Shown piece after piece: positions 14,436-24,891 of a stretch of 64,000 nt of DNA. The position numbers and the translations under genes were made by a program. This stretch comes from Tethya wilhelma (taxonomy: Eukaryota; Porifera; Demospongiae; Tethyida; Tethyidae): NCBI GenBank assembly GCA_964030475.1, contig CAXIPT010000002.1, positions 19,935,010 to 19,999,009 on the forward strand, written 5' to 3'. Within the stretch, counting starts at the first letter, position 1; every line of letters starts with the position of its first letter. A model generated the notes under the pieces. That model was not told the DNA's origin. It did no database searches and saw nothing but the letters and a program-made list of their open reading frames with translations.

Positions 14436-17400
14436 ACACACACACACAACGCTCGATGCCACTCGATCACACACAGAGCACGATTAATGGTTTTAATCGA
14501 TCAATTGATTTGAAGATCTCACGATACCTGTATCATCCATGGAGTTGGAGAGGAGATAGTTGCCATTGGGACTGAGGCTGAGCCCTGTAATGGTGTCATT
14601 GTGACCACTCATGATGTACGCCACCTCGGCACTACGAAGGTCCCATACCTAGAACAGATTCCAGATACAATAGAGAGTGATTGGTAACAATAATAATAAT
14701 AATTATCATTTAAAGAATTGTGTATTAATTCAGTGCAAGGACTAATGTAACAGAGCTCCAATTACAGCAGTATGGGTGTTCTAATTATAGACATTAGTAT
14801 GTGTGGAATTTGCACAACCTCTTAACCTCCCAACAGACCATACCATGCCAGTTGGACGGCTGGCTGGGTCTGGCTGCTCTTGTATCAACTCTCAGAGGGG
14901 GCCTATCTCAACAGGAGTGGATGCCACACAGTTTTGGGATTCTTAAAATCTCGGCTAACCAAACTGAATGAATAGTATTGTCTCCAAGCACAATCTATCA
15001 AAATCATCAAGCCTAGAGTCTGACCTCTAGCTAATGGAGCGAGGCTATCACAAAGAACAGAAAACTAAGTCAGAAAACTACAATAATCACACACATTGGT
15101 ATGGTGTGTGCGTGGGTGTGTGTGCAAGTGTGTGTGTGTGTGTGTGTGTGTGCGTGTGTGTGCACATGTGTGTGAGTGCCTTGTAGCATGTTGTCTGGTG
15201 CATTCAAAAGCATCTCCATGACAAGACAAGACAACTTGACTACATACCAGCCTTGTTTCCCCTGCCTACAACACACTTGTACTTTGCACTCCACTCTTGT
15301 TAGCTTATGTGTGGTGAAAATAGTTCAGCAAAAACAAAACCCCAGAGTCTAAAGGGGAAATAGTTTAAGTTTCTAGAAATATTTGTACAGACACGCTCCA
15401 GACACACTTTGACTCTTGGTAACCATGTTGAGATTGTAAGCATGAGAAGGCATGGACCCCAAAGCATGTAGTGCAGAGAATACATGTGAGCAATGTTCTT
15501 GAACTACACCACTTTCTTGTTTCTGGGTGGCAGAGGTGAGCCCCTGAAACAACAGTGACAAGTGAGGGCGATGAAGCGTGAGTTAGGTGACTCAGGTGAA
15601 CTGCATACCACACCACAGTGGCACACACACAGTGACACAGGTGGTGTGTTACGATGCAAGGTATGTGTGTGTGTATGTACCTTGAGATCGTTGTCTAGAC
15701 CTCCAGAGATAATTTGCTTTCCTGTATCATCGAAGCAGACTGCAGTCACCTGGGTGGCCCAATGGGAGAAGAATGCGTTTGTGTGCACATGCATGGGTGA
15801 AGATGAGGAGCTTGCAGTTGTACAAAGACAACTAAAATCAAGAAGTCCAATTCTTTACCTGGTAAGTGCTGTTGAGAGTGTGTACAGCACCTCTCTTTCT
15901 AGTGTCCCACACCTATAAACACACAACAACACGGTCAGGTTAAGTCATCGATACAGTCCCTAAAATACTCAAAAACCTTTATTGTCCCATCGTCTGACCC
16001 AGTGGCTAACACAGGTTGGCCCCTTCTAGTTGGGCAGCAGCTGTTGACAAACGATGTGTGTCCTTTTAGTTTCTTTATTCTCTCTCCTACCTCACAGTCC
16101 CATACAGCTGCTGTCTTGTCCACAGAACAAGAGAACAACATACTGTGTGTGTTTGTGTAGTGCACATGTGTGAGTGAGTGAGAGTGAGAGTGGGATTTAA
16201 AGCAACAAAACAACAAAATGGTTCAAATGAGATTTTGTCAGCAGCAGCAGTTCAATGTCTTCACAATGCCATACAAAGCTGCACGATCATTTTCAATCTT
16301 GTTTCTCTCTCTCTTTCTCTTCTTACCTTCCGTCAGTGGAGTAATGGATCTCCAAGATGGCCCCCGAGTGCCCCTTCATTACAGCATAGTTATCACAGTC
16401 TCCAAAAACACTCCACAAAACTACAACAGTTCAGAGGGGGGGAATGAAAGCAGCAGCTGCTTCAATAATCAACTACATCTTTACTTTACATTTTCTACTC
16501 AAAAATTCTATAAAAGGTAAAAACCATTCAGAATCAAGGCGGTGCTACAACACTTACATATGTGTCTATCTGTAGAGGCAGATGCCAGAGTTGCGCCACT
16601 TGGACTGAACTTGGCTGATAGCACTTCTCCCTATAAACCNAAGAAGTCTGTATATATAATTATATGGACATACTATTGACACATTTTAGGTCAAAGCATA
16701 AATGATATAATATCATCTATGATCAAAGCAAACAATATTTACAAACAAAATCCTCACTGTTTCTAAACACTTCCTTTGGAATATTTTCACATTTCTCATG
16801 GAACCACTCATTACAACGATCACAACAGACCATTTGGATTCCAAAATGTGTCGTCGTTTCAGGGTATCGACAACTACAGTAGATTGGAACATCTACAGTT
16901 TCAACGATTCTTTTCTGGATTGGTCGTCGGTCACCATCAGATGGAAATTTAGACAGATTCTTTGCTCTAAAGCATTTTTCCAAATGGGACCGCATGTGAG
17001 CCTCATTATACGAGATAAAACATGGGTCTTTTCCATTACACAAGTCATATGCCATGGCAATTGCGTAAAGCCCACAAGAGTCAGTTGACTTCTGCAACTG
17101 TACGTTCATTACCTGTACTGTAATGACAGGTTGATCGGACTTTAGAATTGTACATACTTGTTCTACAATACTTTCACCCGGTGAAGTCATTAGACTGTTA
17201 TAGAGCTGCACAGTGTTAGTTTTCAAAGAAAACTTGTTGCTTAAGCACGCCCAGTGACAGCCATTAACATGAATAATCTGGACAAAATTGCCAACATTTG
17301 ACTTCCATACCAATTTTTGTTCCAAGTAACCTGTATCCTGCAAACCATTTTGATTTGGAAATTTCCACCGTAAAATAAGTTGAGCTGCGGATATGTGATT

Positions 17401-18840
17401 AGCAGAAAGCCACGAATAGTTTTGAAGTGATTTCTTGTCATACTCTGAGAGGTTTAATGAGGGAATCCAAGTTCTCAAACAATCTTCTTCTTCCAACAAA
17501 TCTGCAGTAGACATGAGAATTCACTGTTTGATATTTGACTAATAATATATGTAATGTTATCTGATAATATAATAATACCATAGTTAAAAGTTTTAATTTC
17601 TGTCGTTGACGACTATAGCAACGAAATTTCCTTATACCAAATAAAATCATGGCAACTTTTTTTCATTTAAATTTGTATAACCAAGAATACATGTAGAAAG
17701 GAGTGTCAAACCACATCTATTAGAGCAGAGCATGCGTAATCGACAAACATGAATAAACGGCCACCTATTCTGCTAGATAGATTAGAGCAGGTTCTTTGGA
17801 CATTAAATTAATTTACAATTAAGCAATTCTATTAGTGCGATTGAGCTATGATCTATTACCGTATAGCGGGAAATTTTCGTTGCTGCAAAATTTCGTATAA
17901 ACGCGCCAGAAAATTTTTTCGTAGTTTTAAATTTCGTATACGCGGCGCGCGCCCGTATAAAGTAAATGCGGATTTTAAATTTTCGCAGTTTTAATTTTCG
18001 TACATTCGAACAGCATACGAAAAATACGAAAAATACGAAAATTTCCACCATACGAAAATTTCCCGCTATATGGTATTATACATGTGTATGTACACTTATA
18101 TATAACCAATTAAAGCTGAAAGGAATTGTTAAAGGGGCAGTACACCATGAAAGATGCATGTGCCAAATTTAGAAGATATATCATAGTACAAGGGATATAA
18201 AAATTCATTTTTATCACATGGTATATATAAGTAATTATTTCTATACCTGTATTTAGAGAATGGTCAGGTTTTGAAACTTCAACTACACTGTTGGTCACTT
18301 TAGTGCTCACAAGTCCTGCCTTCGACCGTCCTCTCGTTGTAGAAGGAATCGGAGATGGCGTGGACTCAGTGACCTCACTTTTACTCTTGGTCACTCTAGT
18401 GCTCACAAGTCCTGCCTTCGATCGTCCTCTCGTTGTAGAAGGAATCGGAGATGGCGTGGACTCAGTGACCTCACTCCTGGTCACTCTAGTGCTCACAAGT
18501 CCTGCCTTCGATTGTCCTCTCGTAGAAGGAATCGGAGATGGCGTGGACTCAGTGACCTCACTCTTACTCTTGGTCACTCTAGTGCTCACAAGTCCTGCCT
18601 TCGATCGTCCTCTCGTTGTAGAAGGAATCAGAGATGGCGTGGACTCAGTGACCTCATTCTTACTCTTGGTCACTCTAGTGCTCACAAGTCCTGCCTTTGA
18701 TCGTCCTCTCGTTGTAGAAGGAATCGGAGATGGCGTGGACTCAGTGACCTCACTTTTACTCTTGGTCCTGCCTTCGATCGTCCTCTCGTTGTAGAAGGAA
18801 TCGGAGATGGCGTGGACTCAGTGACCTCACTNTTTACTAC

Positions 18841-18895
<55 letters not shown>

Positions 18896-19631
18896 ACACA
18901 CACACACAACGCTCGATGCCACTCGATCACACACAGAGCACGATTAATGGTTTTAATCGATCAATTGATTTGAAGATCTCACGATACCTGTATCATCCAT
19001 GGAGTTGGAGAGGAGATAGTTGCCATTGGGACTGAGGCTGAGCCCTGTAATGGTGTCATTGTGACCACTCATGATGTACGCCACCTCGGCACTACGAAGG
19101 TCCCATACCTAGAACAGATTCCAGATACAATAGAGAGTGATTGGTAACAATAATAATAATAATTATCATTTAAAGAATTGTGTATTATTTCAGTGCAAGG
19201 ACTAATGTAACAGAGCTCCAATTACAGCAGTATGGGTGTTCTAATTATAGACATTAGTATGTGTGGAATTTGCACAACCTCTTAACCTCCCAACAGACCA
19301 TACCATGCCAGTTGGACGGCTGGCTGGGTCTGGCTGCTCTTGTATCAACTCTCAGAGGGGGCCTATCTCAACAGGAGTGGATGCCACACAGTTTTGGGAT
19401 TCTTAAAATCTCGGCTAACCAAACTGAATGAATAGTATTGTCTCCAAGCACAATCTATCAAAATCATCAAGCCTAGAGTCTGACCTCTAGCTAATGGAGC
19501 GAGGCAATCACAAAGAACAGAAAACTAAGTCACAAAACTACAATAATCACACACATTGGTATGGTGTACACACACACACATTGGTATGTATGGTGTGTGC
19601 GTGGGTGGGTGTGCAAGTGTGTGTGTGTGTG

Positions 19632-19668
<37 letters not shown>

Positions 19669-21844
19669 GTGTGAGTGCCTTGTAGCATGTTGTCTGGTAC
19701 ATTCAAAAGCATCTCCATGACAAGACAAGACAACTTGACTACATACCAGCCTTGTTTCCCCTGCCTACAACACACTTGTACTTTGCACTCCACTCTTGTT
19801 AGCTTATGTGTGGTGAAAATAGTACAGCAAAAACAAAACCCCAAAGTGTAAAGGGGAAATAGTTTAACTTTCTAGAAATATTTGCACAGACACGCTCCAG
19901 ACACACTTTGACTCTTGCTAACCATGTTGAGATTGTAAGCATGAGAAGGCATGGACCCCAAAGCATGTAGTGCACAGAATACATGTGAGCAATGTTCTTG
20001 AACTACACCACTTTCTTGTTTCTGGGTGGCAGAGGTGAGCCCCTGAAACAACAGTGACAAGTGAGGGCGATGAAGCGTGGGTTAGGTGGCTCAGGTGAAC
20101 TGCATACCACACCACAGTGGCACACACACAGTGACACAGGTGGTGTGTTACGATGTAAGGTATGTGTGTGTGTGTGTATGTACCTTGAGATCGTTGTCTA
20201 GACCTCCAGAGATAATTTGCTTTCCTGTATCATCGAAGCAGACTGCAGTCACCTGGGTGGCCCAATGGGAGAACAATGTGCATGCATGGGTGAAGATGAG
20301 GAGTTTGCAGATGTACAAAGCCAACTAAAAATTTTTTTCAAGAAGTCGATTCTTTACCTGGTAAGTGCTGTTGAGAGTGTGTACAGCACCTCTCTTTCTA
20401 GTGTCCCACACCTATAAACACACAACAACAAGGTCAGGTTAAGTCATCGATATATAGTCTCTAAAAATACTCATACCTTTATTGTCCCATCATCTGACCC
20501 AGTGGCTAACACTGGTTGGCCCCTTCTAGTTGGGCAGCAGCTGTTGACAAACGATGTGTGTCCTTTTAGTTTCTTTATTCTCTCCCCTACCTCGCAGTCC
20601 CATACAGCTGCCGTCTTGTCCACAGAACAAGAGAACAACATACTGCGTGTGTTTGTGTAGTGCACATGTGTGAGCGAGAGTGAGTGAGAGTGAGTGTGAG
20701 TGGGATTTAAAGCAACAAAATAACAAAATGGTTCAAATGAGGTTTTGCCAGCAGCAGCAGTTCAATGTCTTCACAATGCCATACAAAGCTGCATGATCAT
20801 TTTCAATCTTGTTTCTCTCTCTCTCTCTTTCTCTTCTTACCTTCCGTCAGTGGAGTAATGGATCTCCAAGATGGCCCCCGAGTGCCCCTTCATTACAGCA
20901 TAGTTATCACAGTCTCCAAAAACATTCCACAAAACTACAACAGCACAGAGGGGGGGAATGAGAGCAGCAGCTGCTTCAATAATCAACTACATCTTTACTT
21001 TACATTTTCTACTCAAAAATTCTATAAAAGGTAAAAACCATTCAGAATCAAGGCGGTGCTACAATACTTACATATGTGTCTATCTGTAGAGGCAGATGCC
21101 AGAGTTGCGCCACTTGGACTGAACTTGGCTGATAGAACTTCTCCCTATAAACCAGAATGAGAAATTTCACTTGTGATAGCAAACACACCACACACAACCG
21201 ACCAGCACTGAAAGTGCCGAGAGGGAACTAATGTACTGCTGTTGACGTTTAGTGGGAAAAAATCTTACATTCCAGACATTCCTGCCAAACAAGTTTAAAA
21301 GGACTTTGCAAAACAGAGGTGCATAAATTGAGAGACTCCAGTTAAAACTGGGATTATGTTTGAACAACCTTTACCAAAAATGCTTTGTTGGGCATGCACT
21401 GATGTAATCAGATTTAAATGAGGTAAGATACGAGTGATCCTAACTAGCCTATTGATTACACTTTGGTTATGTGGCAGCAATACACTGTAATGGTACCCCT
21501 GTGCTGAGTCAGCAAAGGTGTTATGTATGTGTGATACCTCAGTGACTGATCAGTGAGCATTGAAGCTTAAAACGCCATACACTCAAAACTAATGTATACC
21601 TCATGTCCAAACAATTGCATTATTGGTGCTTGTAATGACGAAGTTCGTGGAGGGCCCTGCAAATTGAGAAGAGTGCATTCTGTGGTGGGCGTTAATTAGA
21701 AATTTTAAAGTAACATACGCTCTGTATAAGTTGTTTGTTCCTTGCATCTCCGCTGACTGGTACCAGGTCTTGTCTAGGACGTTTGACTTGCACCACGGCG
21801 CCAGTTGGAACGCCTCCAGGCCTTTTCTGACCAGCAAAAGACAT
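8650..21844 (-). CDS. SNRNP40: U5 small nuclear ribonucleoprotein 40 kDa protein (WD40 splicing factor)
   Basis: Splice-consistent exons in transcript order: 21719-21844, 21600-21656, 21072-21144, 20841-20934, the 166-bp exon (15977-16142 in copy 1), 20358-20411, 20184-20252, 18988-19108, 10907-10989, 8997-9058 and 8650-8753. They give 336 aa, against about 357 in vertebrates. WD repeats are plain: LKGHTSFVNSC, ISGGLDNDLK, VWDLRSAEVAYIMSGH, LLSNSMDDT, VRVWDVRPFAP, FVYVWDS and YKLPGHLGSVNDV. The protein is a spliceosomal U5/Prp8-associated propeller. The six middle exons occur twice (14528-16630 and 18988-21144); translating both would give an implausible double propeller, so I treat this as an assembly duplication. 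The last coding exon, after PEEPI, was not located. Confidence 0.92.
10068..10394. repeat. Tandem duplication, two units of about 165 bp
   Basis: Two adjacent copies begin at TAAGTGGCTTGGAT (10067 and 10232). They differ by about ten substitutions. They sit in an SNRNP40 intron and carry no coding signal. Confidence 0.9.
10990..14527. other. Large SNRNP40 intron with no embedded gene seen
   Basis: A 3.5-kb intron between the exon encoding LLSNSMDDT and the one encoding VRVWDVRPF. Short open frames lack domain signatures. It ends near a CA microsatellite at 14382-14448, where the duplicated block begins. Confidence 0.6.
14377..16639 (-). repeat. Duplicated SNRNP40 block, copy 1 (six exons)
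   Basis: From the CA microsatellite to the N at 16640, this matches 18838-21151 almost base for base. Exons are 14528-14648, 15681-15749, 15859-15912, 15977-16142, 16327-16420 and 16558-16630, each the same length as its partner in copy 2. Differences are scattered substitutions and microsatellite length changes. After the 166-bp exon this copy has donor GTTTTTGAG where copy 2 has GTATGAG. Most likely an allelic contig end that was not merged. Confidence 0.85.
16640..16640. other. Single-N assembly join
   Basis: One N ends copy 1 of the SNRNP40 block. The next base begins a contig with unrelated content, and similarity to copy 2 stops here. Confidence 0.9.
16723..18831 (-). CDS. ULP1-like cysteine protease with PHD finger, 5' partial
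   Basis: Two exons join in phase 1: a 5' exon from the contig edge to 18247 and a 3' exon at 17501-16723. The 5' exon encodes five or more Ser/Thr/Pro-rich repeats of about 32 aa (TESTPSPIPSTTRGRSKAG). The 3' exon (about 260 aa) has a C48/ULP1-type protease fold: the catalytic His in NGCHWACLSN and the Cys in STDSCGLYAIAMA. A C-terminal C4HC3 PHD finger follows (CSCRYPE, MVCCDRCNEWFHEKC, FVCKYC). This domain pairing is common in invertebrate transposon-derived or expanded gene families, so a mobile-element origin is possible but no transposase is visible. Start and N-terminus are lost at the N at 18832. The contig may not belong inside SNRNP40 at all. Confidence 0.75.
17859..18073. mobile_element. 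MITE with CCGTATAGCGGGAAA termini, TA target duplication
   Basis: A 215-bp element with terminal inverted repeats of about 21 bp (CCGTATAGCGGGAAATTTTC and its complement ending GCTATATGG), flanked by TA on both sides. The interior is rich in AAATTTCG-type repeats and non-coding. It lies in the intron of the ULP1-PHD gene. Related copies are at 24052, 52409 and 53468. Confidence 0.85.
18270..18831 (-). repeat. Coding tandem repeat, units of about 90-96 bp
   Basis: About six units encode Ser/Thr/Pro-rich blocks with RGRSKAGLVSTRVTKSK and SEVTESTPSPIPS. Unit length varies by multiples of three, which keeps the frame open. The array runs to the N at 18832, so the true copy number is unknown. Confidence 0.9.
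18832..18832. other. Single-N assembly join
   Basis: One N separates the repeat-bearing contig from a contig that starts in a CA microsatellite and re-enters SNRNP40. Confidence 0.9.
18838..21151 (-). repeat. Duplicated SNRNP40 block, copy 2 (six exons)
   Basis: Second copy of 14377-16639, with exons 18988-19108, 20184-20252, 20358-20411, a 166-bp exon near 20477-20642, 20841-20934 and 21072-21144. This copy is contiguous with the two N-terminal exons (21600-21844). Copy 1 is contiguous with the C-terminal exons. That is the pattern expected of two overlapping contigs left unmerged. Confidence 0.85.
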
Positions 21845-21996
21845 CACAGTTCAAGTGGGAAAAGTCTAGCACACGTTTTAGAGCTTCTAAATATGACGAC
21901 CACTGGCACTGATCTAGTTTAGACCTAACACAAACTAACGACCATTTCCAGATGAAATTTAACAACAACAACAAAAAAAAGGCTGTGCAATGAAGT

Positions 21997-24802
21997 TCAA
22001 TGATTGTGCTCCTCCTCTCTGTGCTGAGCCCAGCCATGGGCATCGTGCTGGGGAGGGGGGGCCTGGGTCCACGGGCTACCTTTCAGAGGGGGCGGAGTTG
22101 GTAGCTGAATTTCACTCTCCTATGGATATGAAAGACATAAAGTGGTAATAATATTATACTGAGTGTGATAATTACTAGGGAGCTACTCACCACGTCACTG
22201 ATGACAGCCTGTTGACGAGGCTGGGGAGCAAGGCCACCCCATGTGTCATGTGACTGCAATGTGACGTCAGAACCAGAGTCACGTGATCTACTAATCTGAG
22301 CAGACGACATCTGGGAATCTACAGCAACAATGAATAGTGGCCCTCAATTATTCACAAACCCAAACAAGAGTGCAACTATAGTTTTGATACAACATTTAAC
22401 ATCTATTCTCACCAACTGCTGATCCTGTCTCCCACTGAGGGAAAGTGGCGTGGCTTCCGATCTGAGATGCACTCTCAAAGTCACCAGTGCGTAGCGAGGA
22501 ACTAGTGAGCTCAGACCGTGTGACCTCTGTACCTTGATCTTCTCTGGTCAACACCCGAGCACACTGAGCACAGATGAGCACCTTTAGATCCACCTTAGGG
22601 GCACCATGGGAGGAAGGAGGCTGGGGGAGAGAAGAGGATTTATGTGTCTAAAGACCTTGCAAAAATTTCATCTATGAGCTGCATGCAAGTTGCTGGGATC
22701 GGAGACATAATTATGTTTAAAGATACTCCTTCAAACCTAGTTAGAAGCCACTTCATTTATTTCCACAAGTTAAGTACGCCTGTTGACAATGTAACCTATA
22801 GTATGTGTGTGTGTGCTACCTCTCTGATGGTGTATTTCCCTCTGGTGATTCCAGTGACCCCCTCGTCTTCCAGAGCGGAATAGTCCTCCACCATTTCCAG
22901 CCCATCACTCTCATCTTCACTCTCATCACTGTTGCTATAGTAACCAATAGAGGGTGTGGTCTCATCGAGAGAAGGTGGAGCCAGGAGCGAGTGAACCAGT
23001 TTGCGATTTTGATCCCTCTTGGCATGCTTACAGCTGTAGAAAGGGGCAAAACAAATCAAAACTCTCTTCGCATGATGTCTGGTGCACTACCTTCTGTTGT
23101 GTTTCAAAATAAGCTCCTCTAGATTCAGACTCTTGTCTTCTTCGTGTCCACTGTCACCACTGTCACCCCTCCCCACCCTCACACCATCACTACCATCGGA
23201 GTCTGAATCTTCATCCTCTGAGTCCACTCGCAGCTGAGAGGGACTGGACTTCCTCGGCTCACCAAAGAACTCATCAATCTCTTCAGAAGATGTGTCCTTC
23301 TTTGCTACTCTTGGAGGAGGTGCTGTCTTAGATGGAGACACTTTCTTTGAAGATGGCGGCTTGCTTTTTGCTACATAATAATTATATGTACAATACAGAG
23401 ATGGAGATAAACAGTATATAAATCTACTACTGTATATAATACTTTACACACTTGTATCTCCTGGTGCTGTTTTCTTCAATGCTGTTGTTTTGGTAATCGG
23501 TGAAAGTTTTGTTTTACTTGAAGTAGTTGGAGGTTTGAGTTTAGAGCTCTTAGCAGTACTGGGTGCTGGTGCAGTGGTAGGTCGTTTAGTAACTGGAACA
23601 CACACACACACACACTCAAAAAGTCAAACCATTTACAAGCTAGGAGCATTACTTGGTACACTACCTGGGCTTGGTCTAGTAGGAGTTCCACTGCTCCTTG
23701 CTACTGAGCTGGAGGTCTTGCTGGCTGTTGTTGGTCTGGCAGGTGACCTCACTGGGAGACGACTCTTGGTGGGTGTGGTCTTAGACAGAGAGGGAGAGCT
23801 CGATGAAACAAGTTCTGATCTTGGTTTGACTGGACGAGTACTGCCAGTTGATTTACTTAAGTGATCTAATTCAGTAGTAGATGCAAACAGAAAAAAAAAG
23901 AGGGTGAAAAAGAAAAAAAAACTTATTCATAGCCCCTGGAGAGATTTGAACTCTCGACCCCTGGTTTACAAGACCAGTGCTCTAACCACTGAGCTACAGA
24001 GGCTTTGTTGAGGGTAGAATGGTACAATAACTGTCTCATGTGTGAGTAATACCATCTAGCGGGAAAGTTTTGCGGTATCAAACTTTCGCGGATGTCTCTA
24101 CTCAAATGAGCTGTGCGAGCTCATATGTATAATACATTACGGAAAATTTTGCGGATAAAAAACTTTCACAGATCGATCGTGATCCGTGAAAACCGCAAAA
24201 GCTAAACCCCACAAAACTTTCCCGCTATACAGTAACTGTCTGTGTGAGTTATAACTGCATCTTGTGTGAGTTATAACTGCATTTTATGTGAGTTATAACT
24301 GTGTCTTTGTGTGAAGAATTGTAGTGCTACATATAGTGTACCTTTGGCAGTTGCACTTGATTTGGGAGTGACAGCTGTACCAGTGACTTGGATCTTACCG
24401 CGAACTCTTGAAGTGGATGTGCTGGTTGAAGTTGCTCGAGGTGAGACACCCTGTGGAGTGTGTGAGTGTGAACAGATGATACGTAGCAACTCAAGTGTAG
24501 GTGTATGTGTGAACCATGCGTTAATTGCTAGGAATTAGATTTTTTAAATTTTACCTGTTTCTTCTGACGTTGCAGAGCTTGGATTTTTCCAACAAGATAT
24601 TCCAGAGGGTCTGCTGGGAGGTCTTTAACAACCTTTGACATCAGTTCCTACAGACACAAAATATAGAAATTTTAGTACAAACTGTAAGACGACATCTTAT
24701 AACTACATATTGGTGTGTCAAGTTGCTGTTGTTTACCTCAAACAAAGAGGATATCTTGTGCTTTTCCAGGTAGGCCTGCACTTGAGTAGCTCCTGCTGCC
24801 AT
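21997..24802 (-). CDS. C8orf34: C8orf34 (VEST1) homologue, RIIa-like domain protein
   Basis: Ten exons join in frame: 24737-24802, 24555-24647, 24342-24450, 23665-23865, 23452-23592, 23091-23370, 22820-23033, 22413-22620, 22191-22318 and 21997-22119, giving 520 aa. The N-terminal 53 residues (QAYLEKHKISSLFEELMSKV) form a dimerisation/docking-like RIIa fold as in vertebrate C8orf34. A Ser/Thr/Pro-rich linker and an acidic stretch follow. Two later blocks also recall C8orf34: an acidic patch then LEDEGVTGITRGKYTI, and VDLKVLICAQCARVLTRED. The molecular role is unknown; RIIa domains typically dock A-kinase-anchor-like partners. The identification rests on remembered family sequence. The gene starts head-to-head with DLAT, 89 bp apart. 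Its intron 3 carries a tRNA gene and a MITE. Confidence 0.78.
23931..24003 (-). tRNA. tRNA-Thr (anticodon TGT)
   Basis: On the minus strand the sequence folds as a cloverleaf of about 73 nt. The acceptor stem is GCCTCTG with CAGGGGC, the D-arm/A-box is TAGCTCAGTGG, the anticodon arm is CTGGT-CTTGTAA-ACCAG, and the T-arm/B-box is GTTCAAATC. The anticodon TGT reads Thr ACA. There is no intron. It sits in intron 3 of the C8orf34 homologue, same orientation, and is probably transcribed by Pol III on its own. Confidence 0.93.
24052..24232. mobile_element. MITE of the CC..TAGCGGGAAA family, TA target duplication
   Basis: A 181-bp element starts CCATCTAGCGGGAAAG and ends CTTTCCCGCTATACAG, with TA on each side. 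Inside are AAACTTTCGCGGAT-type motifs as in the copy at 52409. It lies 48 bp upstream of the tRNA-Thr gene, in the same intron. Confidence 0.82.
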
Positions 24803-24891
24803 CTTCCAGCTTCCTCACAGTATTGCAGTCACGTGACCAGCAGCTGGGTTAATTTGTCTGTTTATTTAGGGTACAGTGGAGTCCAGGAGCT
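24803..24891. promoter_or_regulatory. Bidirectional promoter between C8orf34 homologue and DLAT
   Basis: Only 89 bp separate the two opposite start codons, so both 5' UTRs and core promoters must lie here or overlap the first exons. No TATA box is seen. Shared control is inferred from geometry only. Confidence 0.6.

Noticed and set aside
18291..18794. Plus-strand frame of 167 aa over the tandem repeat
   Set aside because: It is the complement of the Ser/Thr/Pro repeat, which is spliced in frame to the ULP1-PHD exon on the minus strand.
18270..18831. Possible CRISPR-like array (regular repeats)
   Set aside because: The repeats are contiguous, coding and vary by codons, with no unique spacers; this is a eukaryotic protein repeat.
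19494..19844. Open frames over GT/CA runs near 15.1 kb and 19.6 kb
   Set aside because: Simple-sequence translations inside SNRNP40 introns; present in both assembly copies without codon structure.
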